NCBI RefSeq assembly: GCF_000499845.2
Contig: NW_027174142.1
Coordinates: forward strand, 21,526 to 85,525
Length of the DNA stretch: 64,000 nt
Direction: 5' to 3'
From: Phaseolus vulgaris
Lineage: Eukaryota > Streptophyta > Magnoliopsida > Fabales > Fabaceae
The notes below the pieces were generated by a model. That model worked only from the letters and a program-made list of their open reading frames with translations, was not told the origin of the DNA and ran no database searches. Of this stretch, positions 1 through 14,581 are shown piece after piece (within the stretch, counting starts at the first letter, position 1; the number at the start of each line of letters is the position of its first letter). A program made the translations under genes and the position numbers.

Positions 1-3000
1 TGTGTTAAAATTGTGTTTTCATATATTTTTTTACAATCTAACGTCTATTAATTGATTCAAACACTTATGATACCTTTGAAAAACCATTTCATGTGTTCAA
101 ATTGTCTTTTGATATGTTTAATACTTCTTTTACAATCTAAGGTCTATTAACTGATTGAAAGACTTATGATAGATATCTTTGAAAAACAATTTCATGTGTT
201 AAAATTGTGTTTTGATATGTTTAATACTTCTTTCATTTACAATCCATGGTTTTATACCCTAGGAAACTATAAGAAAGTGAATTTTCTGTATAATAATAGT
301 TTAAAAGTATCTTAACTATCGAAAACAAACGTATTACTTAACTAAATATTTGCAACTTGTTCTTTTCGCTATTAATTCATTGAAAACACTCATGATATCT
401 TTGAAAACCAATTTCATGTGTTAAAATTGTGTTTTGATATGTTTAATATTTCTTTTACAATCTTAGTCTATTAGTTGATTGAAACAATTATGAATATCTT
501 TGAAAAACAATTTCATGTGTTAAAATTGTGTTTTCATATATTTTTTTACAATCTAACGTCTATTAATTGATTCAAACACTTATGATACCTTTGAAAAACC
601 ATTTCATGTGTTCAAATTGTATTTTGATATGTTTAATACTTCTTTTAAAATCTAAGGTCTTTTAACTGATTGAAACACTTATGGTAGATATCTTTGAAAA
701 CAATTTCATGTGTTAAAATTGTGTTTTGATATGTTTAATACTTGTTTCATTTACAATCCAATGTTTTATAACCTATGAAACTATAAGAAAGTGAATGTTA
801 TGTATAATAATAGTTTAAAAGTATCTTAACTATCGAAAACAAGCATATTACTTAACTAAATGTTTGCGACTTGTTCTTTTCGCTATTAATTGATTGAAAA
901 CACTCATGATATCTTTGAAAACCAATTTCATGTGTTAAAATTGTGTTTTGATATGTTTAATATTTCTTTTACAATCTTAGTCTATTAATTGATTGAAACA
1001 CTTATGAATATCTTTGAAAAACAATTTCATGTGTTAAAATTGTGTTTTCATATATTTTTTACAATCTAACGTCTATTAATTGATTCAAACACTTATGATA
1101 CCTTTGAAAAACCATTTCATGTGTTCAAATTGTTTTTGATATGTTTAATACTTCTTTTACAATCTAAGGTCTATTAACTGATTGAAAACTTATGATAGAT
1201 ATCTTTGAAAAACAATTTCATGTGTTAAAATTGTGTTTTGATATGTTTAATACTTCTTTCATTTACAATCCATGGTTTTATACCTAGGAAACTATAAGAA
1301 AGTGAATTTTCTGTATAATAATAGTTTAAAAGTATCTTAACTATCGAAAACAACGTATTACTTAACTAAATATTTGCAACTTGTTCTTTTCGCTATTAAT
1401 TCATTGAAAACACTCATGATATCTTTGAAAACCAATTTCATGTGTTAAAATTGTGTTTTGATATGTTTAATATTTCTTTTACAATCTTAGTCTATTATTG
1501 ATTGAAACAATTATGAATATCTTTGAAAAACAATTTCATGTGTTAAAATTGTGTTTTCATATATTTTTTTACAATCTAACGTCTATTAATTGATTCAAAC
1601 ACTTATGATACCTTTGAAAAACCATTTCATGTGTTCAAATTGTATTTTGATATGTTTAATACTTCTTTTAAAATCTAAGGTCTTTTAACTGATTGAAACA
1701 CATATGTAGATATCTTTGAAAAACAATTTCATGTGTTAAAATTGTGTTTTGATATGTTTAATACTTGTTTCATTTACAATCCAATGTTTTATAACCTATG
1801 AAACTATAAGAAAGTGAATGTTATGTATAATAATAGTTTAAAAGTATCTTAACTATCGAAAACAAGCATATTACTTAACTAAATGTTTGCGACTTGTTCT
1901 TTTCGCTATTAATTGATTGAAAACACTCATGATATCTTTGAAAACCAATTTCATGTGTTAAAATTGTGTTTTGATATGTTTAATATTTCTTTTACAATCT
2001 TAGTTATTAATTGATTGAAACACTTATGAATATCTTTGAAAAACAATTTCATGTGTTAAAATTGTGTTTTCATATATTTTTTTACAATCTAACGTCTATT
2101 AATTGATTCAAACACTTATGATACCTTTGAAAAACCATTTCATATGTTCAAATTGTATTTTGATATGTTTAATACTTCTTTTACAATCTAAGGTCTATTA
2201 ACTGATTGAAACACTTATGATAGATATCTTTGAAAAACAATTTCATGTGTTAAAATTGTGTTTTGATATGTTTGATACTTGTTTCATTTACAATAAGGTT
2301 TTATAACCTAGGAAACTATAAGAAAGTAAATGTTATGTATAATAATAGTTTAAAAGTATCTTAACTATCGAAAACAAGCGTATTACTTAACTAAATGTTT
2401 GCGACTTGTTCTTTTCGCTATTAATTGATTGAAAACACTTATGATATCTTTGAAAACCAATTTCATGTGTTAAAATTGTGTTTTGATAAGTTTAATATTT
2501 CTTTTACAATCTTAGTCTATTAATTGATTGAAACACTTATGAATATCTTCGAAAAACAATTTCATGTGTTAAAATTGTGTTTTCATATATTTTTTTACAA
2601 TCTAACGTCTATTAATTGATTCAAACACTTATGATACCTTTGAAAAACCATTTCATGTGTTCAAATTGTCTTTTGATATGTTTAATACTTCTTTTACAAT
2701 CTAAGGTCTATTAACTGATTGAAAGACTTATGATAGATATCTTTGAAAAACAATTTCATGTGTTAAAATTGTGTTTTGATATGTTTAATACTTCTTTCAT
2801 TTACAATCCATGGTTTTATAACCTAGGAAACTATAAGAAAGTGAATGTTCTGTATAATAATAGTTTAAAAGTATCTTAACTATCGAAAACAAGCGTATTA
2901 CTTAACTAAATCTTTGCAACTTGTTCTTTTCGCTATTAATTCATTGAAAACACTTATGATATCTTTGAAAACCAATTTCATGTGTTAAAATTGTGTTTTG

Positions 3001-3206
3001 ATATGTTTAATATTTCTTTTACAATCTTAGTCTATTAATTGATTGAAACACTTATGAATATCTTTGAAAAACAATTTCATGTGTTAAAATTGTGTTTTCA
3101 TATATTTTTTACAATCTAACGTCTATTAATTGATTCAAACACTTATGATACCTGTAAAACCCATTTCATGTGTTCAAATTGTATTTTGATATGTTTAATA
3201 CTTCTT

Positions 3207-3245
3207 TTAACACAATTTTAACACTTATGTTTAATACTTCTTTTA
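3207..3245. repeat. Satellite rearrangement with inverted core insert
   Basis: The unit spanning this point is 549 bp instead of 513. After TTTAATACTTCTTTTA the sequence runs into CACAATTTTAACAC (3211-3224), the exact reverse complement of the core GTGTTAAAATTGTG. It then resumes with a second copy of GTTTAATACTTCTTTTAC. The extra ~36 bp is therefore an inverted core fragment plus a short direct duplication. Confidence 0.85.
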
Positions 3246-4820
3246 CAATCTAAGGTCTATTAACTGATTGAAAGACTTATGATAGATATCTTTGAAAAAA
3301 AATTTCATGTGTTAAAATTGTGTTTTGATATGTTTAATACTTCTTTCATTTACAATCCATGGTTTTATAACCTAGGAAACTATAAGAAAGTGAATGTTCT
3401 GTATAATAATAGTTTAAAAGTATCTTAACTATCGAAAACAAGCGTATTACTTAACTAAATCTTTGCAACTTGTTCTTTTCGCTATTAATTCATTGAAAAC
3501 ACTTATGATATCTTTGAAAACCAATTTCATGTCTTAAAATTGTTTTTTGATATGTTTAATATTTCTTTTACAATCTTAGTCTATTAATTGATTGAAACAC
3601 TTATGAATATCTTTGAAAAACAATTTCATGTGTTAAAATTGTGTTTTCATATATTTTTTTACAATCTAACGTCTATTAATTGATTCAAACACTTATGATA
3701 CCTGTAAAACCCATTTCATGCGTTCAAATTGTATTTTGATATGTTTAATACTTCTTTTACAATCTAAGGTCTATTAACTGATTGAAACACTTATGATAGA
3801 TATCTTTGAAAAACCATTTCATGTGTTAAAATTGTGTTTTGATATGTTTAATACTTCTTTCATTTACAATCCAAGGTTTTATAACCTAGAAAACTATAAG
3901 AAAGTGAATGTTCTGTATAATAATAGTTTAAAAGTATCTTAACTATCGAAAACAAGCGTATTACTTAACTAAATGTTTGCAACTTGTTCTTTTCGCTATT
4001 AATTGATTGAAAACACTCATGATATCTTTGAAAACCAATTTCATGTGTTAAAATTTTGTTTTGATATGTTTAATATTTCTTTTACAATCTTAGTCGATTA
4101 ATTGATAGAAACACTTATGAATATCTTCGAAAAACAATTTCATGTGTTAAAATTGTGTTTTCACATATTTTTTTCAATCTAAGGTCTATTAATTGATTCA
4201 AACACTTATGATACCTTTGAAAACCATTTCATGTGTTCAAATTGTATTTTGATATGTTTAATACTTCTTTTACAATCTAAGGTCTATTAACTGATTCAAA
4301 GACTTATGATAGATATCTTTGAAAAACAATTTCATGTGTTAAAATTGTGTTTTGATATGTTTAATACTTCTTTATTTACAATCCAAGGTCTTATAACCTT
4401 GGAAACTATAAGAAAGTGAATGTTCTGTGTAATAATAGTTTAAAAGTATCTTAACTATCGAAAACAAGCGTATTACTTAACTAAATATTTGCAACTTGTT
4501 CTTTTCGCTATTAATTGATTGAAAACATTTATGATATCTTTGAAAACCATTTTCATGTGTTAAAATTGTGTTTTGATATGTTTAATATTTCTTTTACAAT
4601 CTTAGTCTATTAACTTATTTAACCACTTATGAATATCTTTGAAAAACAATTTCATGTGTTAAAATTGTGTTTTCATATATTTTTTACAATCTAAGGTCTA
4701 TTAACTGATTCAAACACTTATGATAGATATCTTTGAAAAACAATTTCATGTGTTAAAATTGTGTTTTGATATGTTTAATACTTGTTTCATTTACAATCCA
4801 AGGTTTTATAACCTAGGAAA

Positions 4821-6676
4821 GTATAAGAAAGTGAATGTTCTGTATAATAATAGTTTAAAAGTATCTTAACTATCGAAAACAAACGTATTACTTAACTAAA
4901 TGTTTGCAACTTGTTCTTTTCGCTATTAATTGATTCAAGACACTTATGATATCTTTGAAAACCAATTTCATGTGTTAAAATTGTGCTTTAATATGTTTAA
5001 TATTTCTTTTACAATCATAGTCTATCAATTGATTGAAACACTTATGAATATCTTTGAAAAACAATTTCATGTGTTAAAATTGTGATTTCATATATTTTTA
5101 ACAATCTAAGGTCTATTAATTGATTTAAACACTTATGATACATTTCAAAAACATTTCATGTGTTCAAATTGTATTTTGATATGTTTAATACTTCTTTTAC
5201 AATCTAAGGTCTATTAACTGATTGAAACACTTATGATAGATATTTTCGAAAAACAATTTCATGTGTTAAAATTCTGTTTTTATATGTTTAATACTTCTTT
5301 CATTTACAATCCAAGGTTTTATAACCTAGGAAACTATAAGAAAGTTTATGTTCTGTATAATAATAGTTTAAAAGTATCTTAACTATCGAAAACAAGTGTA
5401 TTACTAAACTAAATGTTTGCAACTTGTTCTTTTCGCTATTAATTGATTGAAAACACTTACGATATCTTTGAAAACCAATTTCATGGGTTAAAATTGTGCT
5501 TCGATATGTTTAATATTTCTTTTACAATCATAGTCTATCAATTGATTGAAACACTTTTGAATATATTTGAAAACCAATTTCATGTGTTAAAATTGTGTTT
5601 TCATATATTTTTTACAATCTAAGGTCTATTAATTGATTCAAACACTTATGATAGATATCTTTGAAAAACAATTTCATGTGTTAAAATTGTGTTTTGATAT
5701 GTTTAATACTTGTTTCATTTACAATCCAAGGTTTTATAACCTAGGAAAGTATAAGAAAGTGAATGTTCTGTATAATAATAGTTTTAAAGTATCTTAACTA
5801 TCGAAAACAAACGTATTACTTAACTAAATGTTTGCAACTTGTTCTTTTCGCTATTAATTGATTCAAGACACTTATGATATCTTTGAAAACCAATTTCATG
5901 TGTTAAAATTGTGCTTTAATATGTTTAATATTTCTTTTACAATCATAGTCTATCAATTGATTGAAACACTTATGAATATCTTTGAAAAACAATTTCATGT
6001 GTTAAAATTGTGATTTCATATATTTTTAACAATCTAAGGTCTATTAATTGATTTAAACACTTATGATACATTTCAAAAACATTTCATGTGTTCAAATTGT
6101 ATTTTGATATGTTTAATACTTCTTTTACAATCTAAGGTCTATTAACTGATTGAAACACTTATGATAGATATTTTCGAAAAACAATTTCATGTGTTAAAAT
6201 TCTGTTTTTATATGTTTAATACTTCTTTCATTTACAATCCAAGGTTTTATAACCTAGGAAACTATAAGAAAGTTTATGTTCTGTATAATAATAGTTTAAA
6301 AGTATCTTAACTATCGAAAACAAGTGTATTACTAAACTAAATGTTTGCAACTTGTTCTTTTCGCTATTAATTGATTGAAAACACTTACGATATCTTTGAA
6401 AACCAATTTCATGGGTTAAAATTGTGCTTCGATATGTTTAATATTTCTTTTACAATCATAGTCTATCAATTGATTGAAACACTTTTGAATATATTTGAAA
6501 ACCAATTTCATGTGTTAAAATTGTGTTTTCATATATTTTTTACAATCTAAGGTCTATTAATTGATTCAAACACTTATGATACCTTTGAAAAACCATTTCA
6601 TGTGTTCAAATTGTATTTTGATATGTTTAATACTTCTTTTACAATCTAAGGTCTATTAACCGATTGAAACACTTAT
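4821..6676 (+). repeat. 928-bp tandem duplication of a 415+513-bp unit pair
   Basis: Landmarks at 4821, 5334, 5749 and 6262 give spacings of 513, 415 and 513. The blocks 4821-5748 and 5749-6676 share private variants, including AAAATTCTGTTTTTATATG, GTTTATGTTCTG, the TGATTCAAGACAC variant and CATGGGTTAAAATTGTGC. The related block near 11.7-12.7 kb has only one copy, so this duplication is younger than the larger segmental duplication. Confidence 0.85.
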
Positions 6677-7319
6677 GATAGATATCTTTGAAAAACAATT
6701 TCATGTGTTAAAATTGTGTTTTGATATGTTTAATACTTCTTTCATTTACAATCCAAGGTCTTATAACCTTGGAAACAATAAGAAAGTGAATGTTCTGTGT
6801 AATAATAGTTTAAAAGTATCTTAACTTTCGAAAACAAGCGTATTACTTAACTAAATATTTGCAACTTGTTCTTTTCGCTATTAATTTGTTGAAAACATTT
6901 ATGATATCTTTGAAAACCAATTTCATGTGTTAAAATTGTGCTTTAATATGTTTAATATTTCTTTTACAATCATAGTCTATCAATTGATTGAAACACTTAT
7001 GAATATCTTTGAAAAACAATTTCATGTGTTAAAATTGTGATTTCATATATTTTTTACAATCTAAGGTCTATTAATTGATTTAAACACTTATGATACATTT
7101 CAAAAACATTTCATGTGTTCAAATTGTATTTTGATATATTTAATACTTCTTTTACAATCTAAGGTCTATTAACTGATTGAAACACTTATGATAGATATTT
7201 TCGAAAAACAATTTCATGTGTTAAAATTGTGTTTTTATATGTTTAATACTTCTTTCATTTACAATCCAAGGTTTTATAACCTAGGAAACTATAAGAAAGT
7301 TTATGTTCTGTATAATAAT

Positions 7320-7420
7320 AGTTTAACACATGAAATTGAATTTTTCATATATTTTTTACAATCTAAGGTCTATTAATTGATTCAAACACTTATGATAGAT
7401 ATCTTTGAAAAACAATTTCA
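7320..7420. repeat. Inverted-core junction and hybrid monomer in satellite
   Basis: A HOR of only 204 bp (landmarks 7289 and 7493). The sequence goes from ATAATAGTTTAA directly into CACATGAAATTG (about 7326-7337). With the preceding TAA this is a 15-nt exact reverse complement of the core CAATTTCATGTGTTA. It then enters a TTTTTCATATATT monomer that switches into the GATAGATATC type. About 309 bp of the normal unit is missing. Confidence 0.85.
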
Positions 7421-8810
7421 TGTGTTAAAATTGTGTTTTGATATGTTTAATACTTGTTTCATTTACAATCCAAGGTTTTATAACCTAGGAAAGTATAAGA
7501 AAGTGAATGTTCTGTATAATAATAGTTTAAAAGTATCTTAACAATCGAAAACAAACGTATTACTTAACTAAATGTTTGCAACTTGTTCTTTTCGCTATTA
7601 ATTGATTCAAGACACTTATGATATCTTTGAAAACCAATTTCATGTGTTAAAATTGTGCTTTAATATATTTAATATTTCTTTTACAATCATAGTCTATCAA
7701 TTGATTGAAACACTTATGAATATCTTTGAAAAGCAATTTCATGTGTTAAATTTGTGTTTTTATATATTTTTTACAATCAAAGGTCTATTAATTGATTGAA
7801 ACACTTATGATACCTTTGAAAAACCATTTCATGTGTTCAAATTGTATTTTGATATGTTTAATACTTCTTTTACAATCGAAGGTCTATTAACTAATTTGAA
7901 ACACTTATGATAAATATCTTTGATAAACAATTTCATGTGTTAAAATTGTGTTTTGATATATTTAATTCTTCTTTCATTTACAATCCAAGGTTTTATAACC
8001 TAGGAAACTATAAGAAAGTGAATGTTCAGTATAATAATAGTTTAACAGTATCTTAACTATCGAAAACAAGCGTGTTACTTAACTAAATGTTTGCAACTTG
8101 TTCATTTCACTATTAATTGGTTGAAAGCACTTTAGATATCTTTGAAAACAAATTTTATGTGTTAAAATTGTGTTTTGATATGTTTAATATTTCTTTTACA
8201 ATCTTAGTCTATTAATTGATTGAAACACTTATGATACATTTGAAAAACCATTTCATGTGTTCAAATTGTATTTTGATATGTTTAATACTTCTTTTACAAT
8301 CTAAGGTCTATTAACTAATTGAAACACTTATGATAAATATCTTTGAAAAACAATTTCATGTGTTAAAATTGTGTTTTGATATGTTTAATACTTCTTTCAT
8401 TTACAATTCAAGGTATTATAACGTAGGAAATTATAAGAAAGTTAATGTTCTGTTTAATAATAGTTTAAAAGTATCTTAACTATCGAAAACAAGCGTATTA
8501 CTTAACTAAATGTTTGCAACTTGTTCTTTTCGCTATTAATTGATTGAAAACACTTAGGATATCTTTGAAAACCAATTTCATGTCTTAAAATTGTGCTTCG
8601 ATATGTTTAATATTTCTTTTACAATCATAGTCTATCAATTGATTGAAACACTTTTGAATATATTTGAAAACCAATTTCATGTGTTAAAATTGTGTTTTCA
8701 TATATTTTTTACAATCTAAGGTCTATTAATTGATTCAAACACTTATGATACCTTTGAAAAACCATTTCATGTGTTCAAATTGTATTTTGATATGTTTAAT
8801 ACTTCTTTTA
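7380..8810 (+). repeat. Segmental duplication, copy 1 (offset 7202)
   Basis: Nearly identical to 14582-16012 at a constant offset of 7202 bp. Shared private variants include TTAACAATCGAAAACAAACG, AAAAGCAATTTCATGTGTTAAATTTG, AATCGAAGGTC, GTTCAGTATAATAATAG and AACGTAGGAAATTATAAG. I noticed only a few substitutions by eye, for example GATAAACAATTTC here against GAAAAACAATTTC in the other copy. The 65-codon frames at 7602 and 14804 are identical for this reason only. Confidence 0.85.
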
Positions 8811-11274
8811 CAATCTAAGGTCTATTAACTGATTAAAACACTTAAGATAAATATCTTTGAAAAACAATTTCATGTGTTAAAATTGTGTTTTGATATGTTT
8901 AATACTTCTTTCATTTACAATCCAAGGTCTTATAACCTTGGAAACTATAAGAAAGTGAATGTTCTGTGTAATAGTAGTTTAAAAGTATCTTAACTATCGA
9001 AAACAAGCGTATTACTTAACTAAATATTTGCAACTTGTTCTTTTCGCTATTAATTGATTGAAAACATTTATGATATCTTTGAAAACCAATTTCATGTGTT
9101 AAAATTGTGTTTTGATATGTTTAATATTTCTTTTACAATCTTAGTCTATTAACTTATTTAACCACTTATGAATATCTTTGAAAAACAATTTCATGTGTTA
9201 AAATTGTGTTTTCATATATTTTTTACAATCTAAGGTCTATTAATTGATTCAAACAATTATGATACCTTAGAAAAACCATTTCATGTGTTAAAATTGTATT
9301 TTGATATGTTTAATACTTCTTTCATTTACAATTCAAGGTTTTATAACGTAGGAAACTATAAGAAAGTGAATGTTCTGTATAATAATAGTTTAAAAGTATC
9401 TTAACTATCGAAAACAAGCGTATTACTTAACTAAGTGTTTGCAACTTGTTCATTTCACTATTAGTTGATTGAAAGAACTTACGATCTTTGAAGACCAATT
9501 TCATGTGTTAAAATTGTGGTTTGATATGTTTAATACTTCTTTTACAATCTTAGTCTATTAATTGATTGAGACACTTATGAATATCTTTGAAAAACAATTT
9601 CATGTGTTAAAATTTTGATTTCATATATTTTTTACAATCTAAGGTCTATTAATTGATTTAAACACTTATGATACCTTTCAAAAACATTTCATATGTTCAA
9701 ATTGTATTTTGATATGTTTAATACTTCTTTTACAATCTAAGGTCTATTAACTGATTGAAACACTTATGATAGATATTTTCGAAAAACAATTTCATGTGTT
9801 AAAATTGTGTTTTTATATGTTTAATACTTCGTTCATTTACAATCCAAGGTTTTATAACCTAGGAAACTATAAGAAAGTTTATGTTCTGTGTAATAATAGT
9901 TTAAAAGTATCTTGACTATCGAAAACAAGCGTATTACTTAATTAAATATTTGCAACTTGTTCTTTTCGCTATTAATTGATTGAAAACATTTATGATATCT
10001 TTGAAAACCAATTTCATGTGTTAAAATTGTGTTTTGATATGTTTAATATTTCTTTTACAATCTTAGTCTATTAACTTATTTAACCACTTATGAATATCTT
10101 TGAAAAACAATTTCATGTGTTAAAATTGTGTTTTCATATATTTTTTACAATCTAAGGTCTATTAATTGATTCAAACAATTATGATACCTTAGAAAAACCA
10201 TTTCATGTATTTGTATTTTGATATGTTTAATACTTCTTTCATTTACAATTCAAGGTTTTATAACCTAGGAAACTATAAGAAAGTGAATGTTCTGTATAAT
10301 AATAGTTTAAAAGTATCTTAACTATCGAAAACAAGCGTATTACTTAACTAAGTGTTTGCAACTTGTTCATTTCACTATTAATTGATTGAAAGAACTTACG
10401 ATATCTTTGAAGACCAATTTCATGTGTTAAAATTGTGCTTTGATATGTTTAATATTTCTTTTACAATCTTAGTCTATTAATTGATTGAAACACTTACGAA
10501 TATCTTTGACAAACAATTTCATGTGTTAAAATTGTGTTTTCATATATCTTTTACAATATAAGGTCTCTTAATTGATTCAAACACTTATGATACCTTTTAA
10601 AAACATTTCATGTGTTCAAATTGTATTTTGATATGTTTAATACTTCTTTTACAATCTAAGGTCTATTAACTGATTGAAACACTTATGATAGATATCGTCG
10701 AAAAACAATTTCAGGTGTTAAAATTGTGTTTTGATATGTTTAATACTTCTTTCATTTACAATCCAAGGTTTTATAACCTAGGAAACTATAAGAAAGTGAA
10801 TGCTCTGTATAATAATAGTTTAAAAGTATTTTAACTATCGAAAACAAGTGTATTACTAAACTAAATGTTTGCAACTTGTTCTTTTCGCTATTAATTGATT
10901 GAAAATACTTACGATATCTTTGAAAACAAATTTCATGTGTTAAAATTGTGCTTCGATATGTTTATTATTTCTTTTACAATCATAGTCTATCAATTTATTG
11001 AAACACTTTTGAATATATTTGAAAACCAATTTCATGTGTTAAAATTGTGTTTTCATATATTTTTTACAATCTAAGGTCTATTAATTGATTCAAACACTTA
11101 TGATACCTTTGAAAAACCATTTCATGTGTTCAAATTGTATTTTGATATGTTTAATACTTCTTTTACAATCTAAGGTCTATTAACTGATTGAAACACTTAA
11201 GATAGATATCTTTGAAAAACAATTTCATGTGTTAAAATTGTGTTTTGACATGTTTAATACTTCTTTCATTTACA

Positions 11275-13276
11275 ATCCAAGGTCTTATAACCTTGGAAAC
11301 TATAAGAAAGTGAATGTTCTGTGTAATAATAGTTTAAAAGTATCTTAACTATCGAAAACAAGCGTATTACTTAACTAAATATTTGCAACTTGTTCTTTTC
11401 GCTATTAATTGATTGAAAACATTTATGATATCTTTGAAAACCATTTTCATGTGTTAAAATTGTGTTTTGATATGTTTAATATTTCTTTTACAATCTTAGT
11501 CTATTAACTTATTTACCCACTTATGAATGTCTTTGAAAAACAATTTCATGTGTTAAAATTGTGTTTTCATATATTTTTTACAATCTAAGGTCTATTAACT
11601 GATTCAAACACTTATGATAGATATCTTTGAAAAACAATTTCATGTGTTAAAATTGTGTTTTGATATGTTTAATACTTGTTTCATTTACAATCCAAGGTTT
11701 TATAACCTAGGAAAGTATAAGAAAGTGAATGTTCTGTATAATAATAGTTTAAAAGTATCTTAACTATCGAAAACAAACGTATTACTTAACTAAATGTTTG
11801 CAACTTGTTCTTTTCGCTATTAATTGATTCAAGACACTTATGATATCTTTGAAAACCAATTTCATGTGTTAAAATTGTGCTTTAATATGTTTAATATTTC
11901 TTTTACAATCATAGTCTATCAATTGATTGAAACACTTATGAATATCTTTGAAAAACAATTTCATGTGTTAAAATTGTGATTTCATATATTTTTAACAATC
12001 TAAGGTCTATTAATTGATTTAAACACTTATGATACATTTCAAAAACATTTCATGTGTTCAAATTGTATTTTGATATGTTTAATACTTCTTTTACAATCTA
12101 AGGTCTATTAAATGATTGAAACACTTATGATAGATATTTTCGAAAAACAATTTCATGTGTTAAAATTCTGTTTTTATATGTTTAATACTTCTTTCATTTA
12201 CAATCCAAGGTTTTATAACCTAGGAAACTATAAGAAAGTTTATGTTCTGTATAATAATAGTTTAAAAGTATCTTAACTATCGAAAACAAGTGTATTACTA
12301 AACTAAATGTTTGCAACTTGTTCTTTTCGCTATTAATTGATTGAAAACACTTACGATATCTTTGAAAACCAATTTCATGGGTTAAAATTGTGCTTCGATA
12401 TGTTTAATATTTCTTTTACAATCATAGTCTATCAATTGATTGAAACACTTTTGAATATATTTGAAAACCAATTTCATGTGTTAAAATTGTGTTTTCATAT
12501 ATTTTTTACAATCTAAGGTCTATTAATTGATTCAAACACTTATGATACCTTTGAAAAACCATTTCATGTGTTCAAATTGTATTTTGATATGTTTAATACT
12601 TCTTTTACAATCTAAGGTCTATTAACCGATTGAAACACTTATGATAGATATCTTTGAAAAACAATTTCATGTGTTAAAATTGTGTTTTGATATGTTTAAT
12701 ACTTCTTTCATTTACAATCCAAGGTCTTATAACCTTGGAAACAATAAGAAAGTGAATGTTCTGTGTAATAATAGTTTAAAAGTATCTTAACTTTCGAAAA
12801 CAAGCGTATTACTTAACTAAATATTTGCAACTTGTTCTTTTCGCTATTAATTTGTTGAAAACATTTATGATATCTTTGAAAACCAATTTCATGTGTTAAA
12901 ATTGTGCTTTAATTTGTTTAATATTTCTTTTACAATCATAGTCTATCAATTGATTGAAACACTTATGAATATCTTTGAAAAACAATTTCATGTGTTAAAA
13001 TTGTGATTTCATATATTTTTTACAATCTAAGGTCTATTAATTGATTTAAACACTTATGATACATTTCAAAAACATTTCATGTGTTCAAATTGTATTTTGA
13101 TATATTTAATACTTCTTTTACAATCTAAGGTCTATTAACTGATTGAAACACTTATGATAGATATTTTCGAAAAACAATTTGATGTGTTAAAATTGTGTTT
13201 TTATATGTTTAATACTTCTTTCATTTACAATCCAAGGTTTTATAACCTAGGAAACTATAAGCAAGTTTATGTTCTG
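11275..13276 (+). repeat. Satellite block duplicated from/to 4380-7310
   Basis: Units at 11300, 11715 and 12228 match those at 4406, 4821 and 5334 at a constant offset of 6894. From 12742 to 13255 the offset to the first copy (6776, 7289) becomes 5966. The change of exactly 928 is explained by the extra tandem duplication in the first copy. Shared markers include TTAACTTATTTAMCCAC (M: A or C) and the paired AAGGTCTTATAACCTTGGAAAC. Confidence 0.8.
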
Positions 13277-14581
13277 TATAATAATAGTTTAAAAGTATCT
13301 TAACTATCGAAAACAAGTGTATTACTAAACTAAATGTTTGCAACTTGTTCTTTTCGCTATTAATTGATTGAAAACACTTACGATATCTTTGAAAACCAAT
13401 TTCATGGGTTAAAATTGTGCTTCGATATGTTTAATATTTCTTTTACAATCATAGTCTATCAATTGATTGAAACACTTTTGAATATATTTGAAAACCAATT
13501 TCATGTGTTAAAATTGTGTTTTCATATATTTTTTACAATCTAAGGTCTATTAATTGATTCAAACACTTATGATACCTTTGAAAAACCATTTCATGTGTTC
13601 AAATTGTATTTTGATATGTTTAATACTTCTTTTACAATCTAAGGTCTATTAACCGATTGAAACACTTATGATAGATATCTTTGAAAAACAATTTCATGTG
13701 TTAAAATTGTGTTTTGATATGTTTAATACTTCTTTCATTTACAATCCAAGTTCTTATAACCTTGGAAACTATAAGAAAGTGAATGTTCTGTGTAATAATA
13801 GTTTAAAAGTATCCTAACTTTCAAAAACAAGCGTATTACTTAACTAAATATTTGCAACTTGTTCTTTTCGCTATTAATTTGTTGAAAACATTTATGATAT
13901 CTTTGAAAACCAATTTCATGTGTTAAAATTGTGTTTTGATATGTTTAATATATTTCTTTTACAATCTTAGTCTATTAATTGATTTAAACACTTATGAATA
14001 TCTTTGAAAAACAATTTCATGTGTTAAAATTGTGATTTCATATATTTTTTACAATCTAAGGTCTATTAATTGATTCAAACAATTATGATACCTTAGAAAA
14101 ACCATTTCATGTGTTCAAATTTTATTTTCATATGTTTAATACTTCTTTCATTTACAATCCAAGGTTTTATAACCTAGGAAACTATAAGAAAGTGAATGTT
14201 GTGTATAATAATAGTTTACAAGTATCTTAACTATCGAAAACAAGCGTATTACTTAACAAAATGTTTGCAACTTTTTCATTTCACTATTAATTGATTGAAA
14301 GAACTTACGATATCTTTCAAGACCAATTTCATGTGTTAAAATTGTGGTTTGATATGTTTAATACTTCTTTTACAATCTTAGTCTATTAATTGATTGAGAC
14401 ACTTATGAATATCTTTGAAAAACAATTTCATGTGTTAAAATTGTGTTTTCATATATTTTTTACAATCTAAGGTCTATTACTTGATTCAAACACTTATGAT
14501 ACCTTTCAAAAACATTTCATGTGTTCAAATTGTATTTTGATATGTTTAATACTTCTTTTACAATCTAAGGTCTATTAACTG

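Noticed and set aside
7188..7799. Short open frames in the satellite (7188-7376, 7602-7799; also 14804-15001, 44420-44683)
   Set aside because: They are built entirely of satellite monomers. The identical pair at 7602 and 14804 reflects a segmental duplication, and low GC with stop-poor stretches explains the length.
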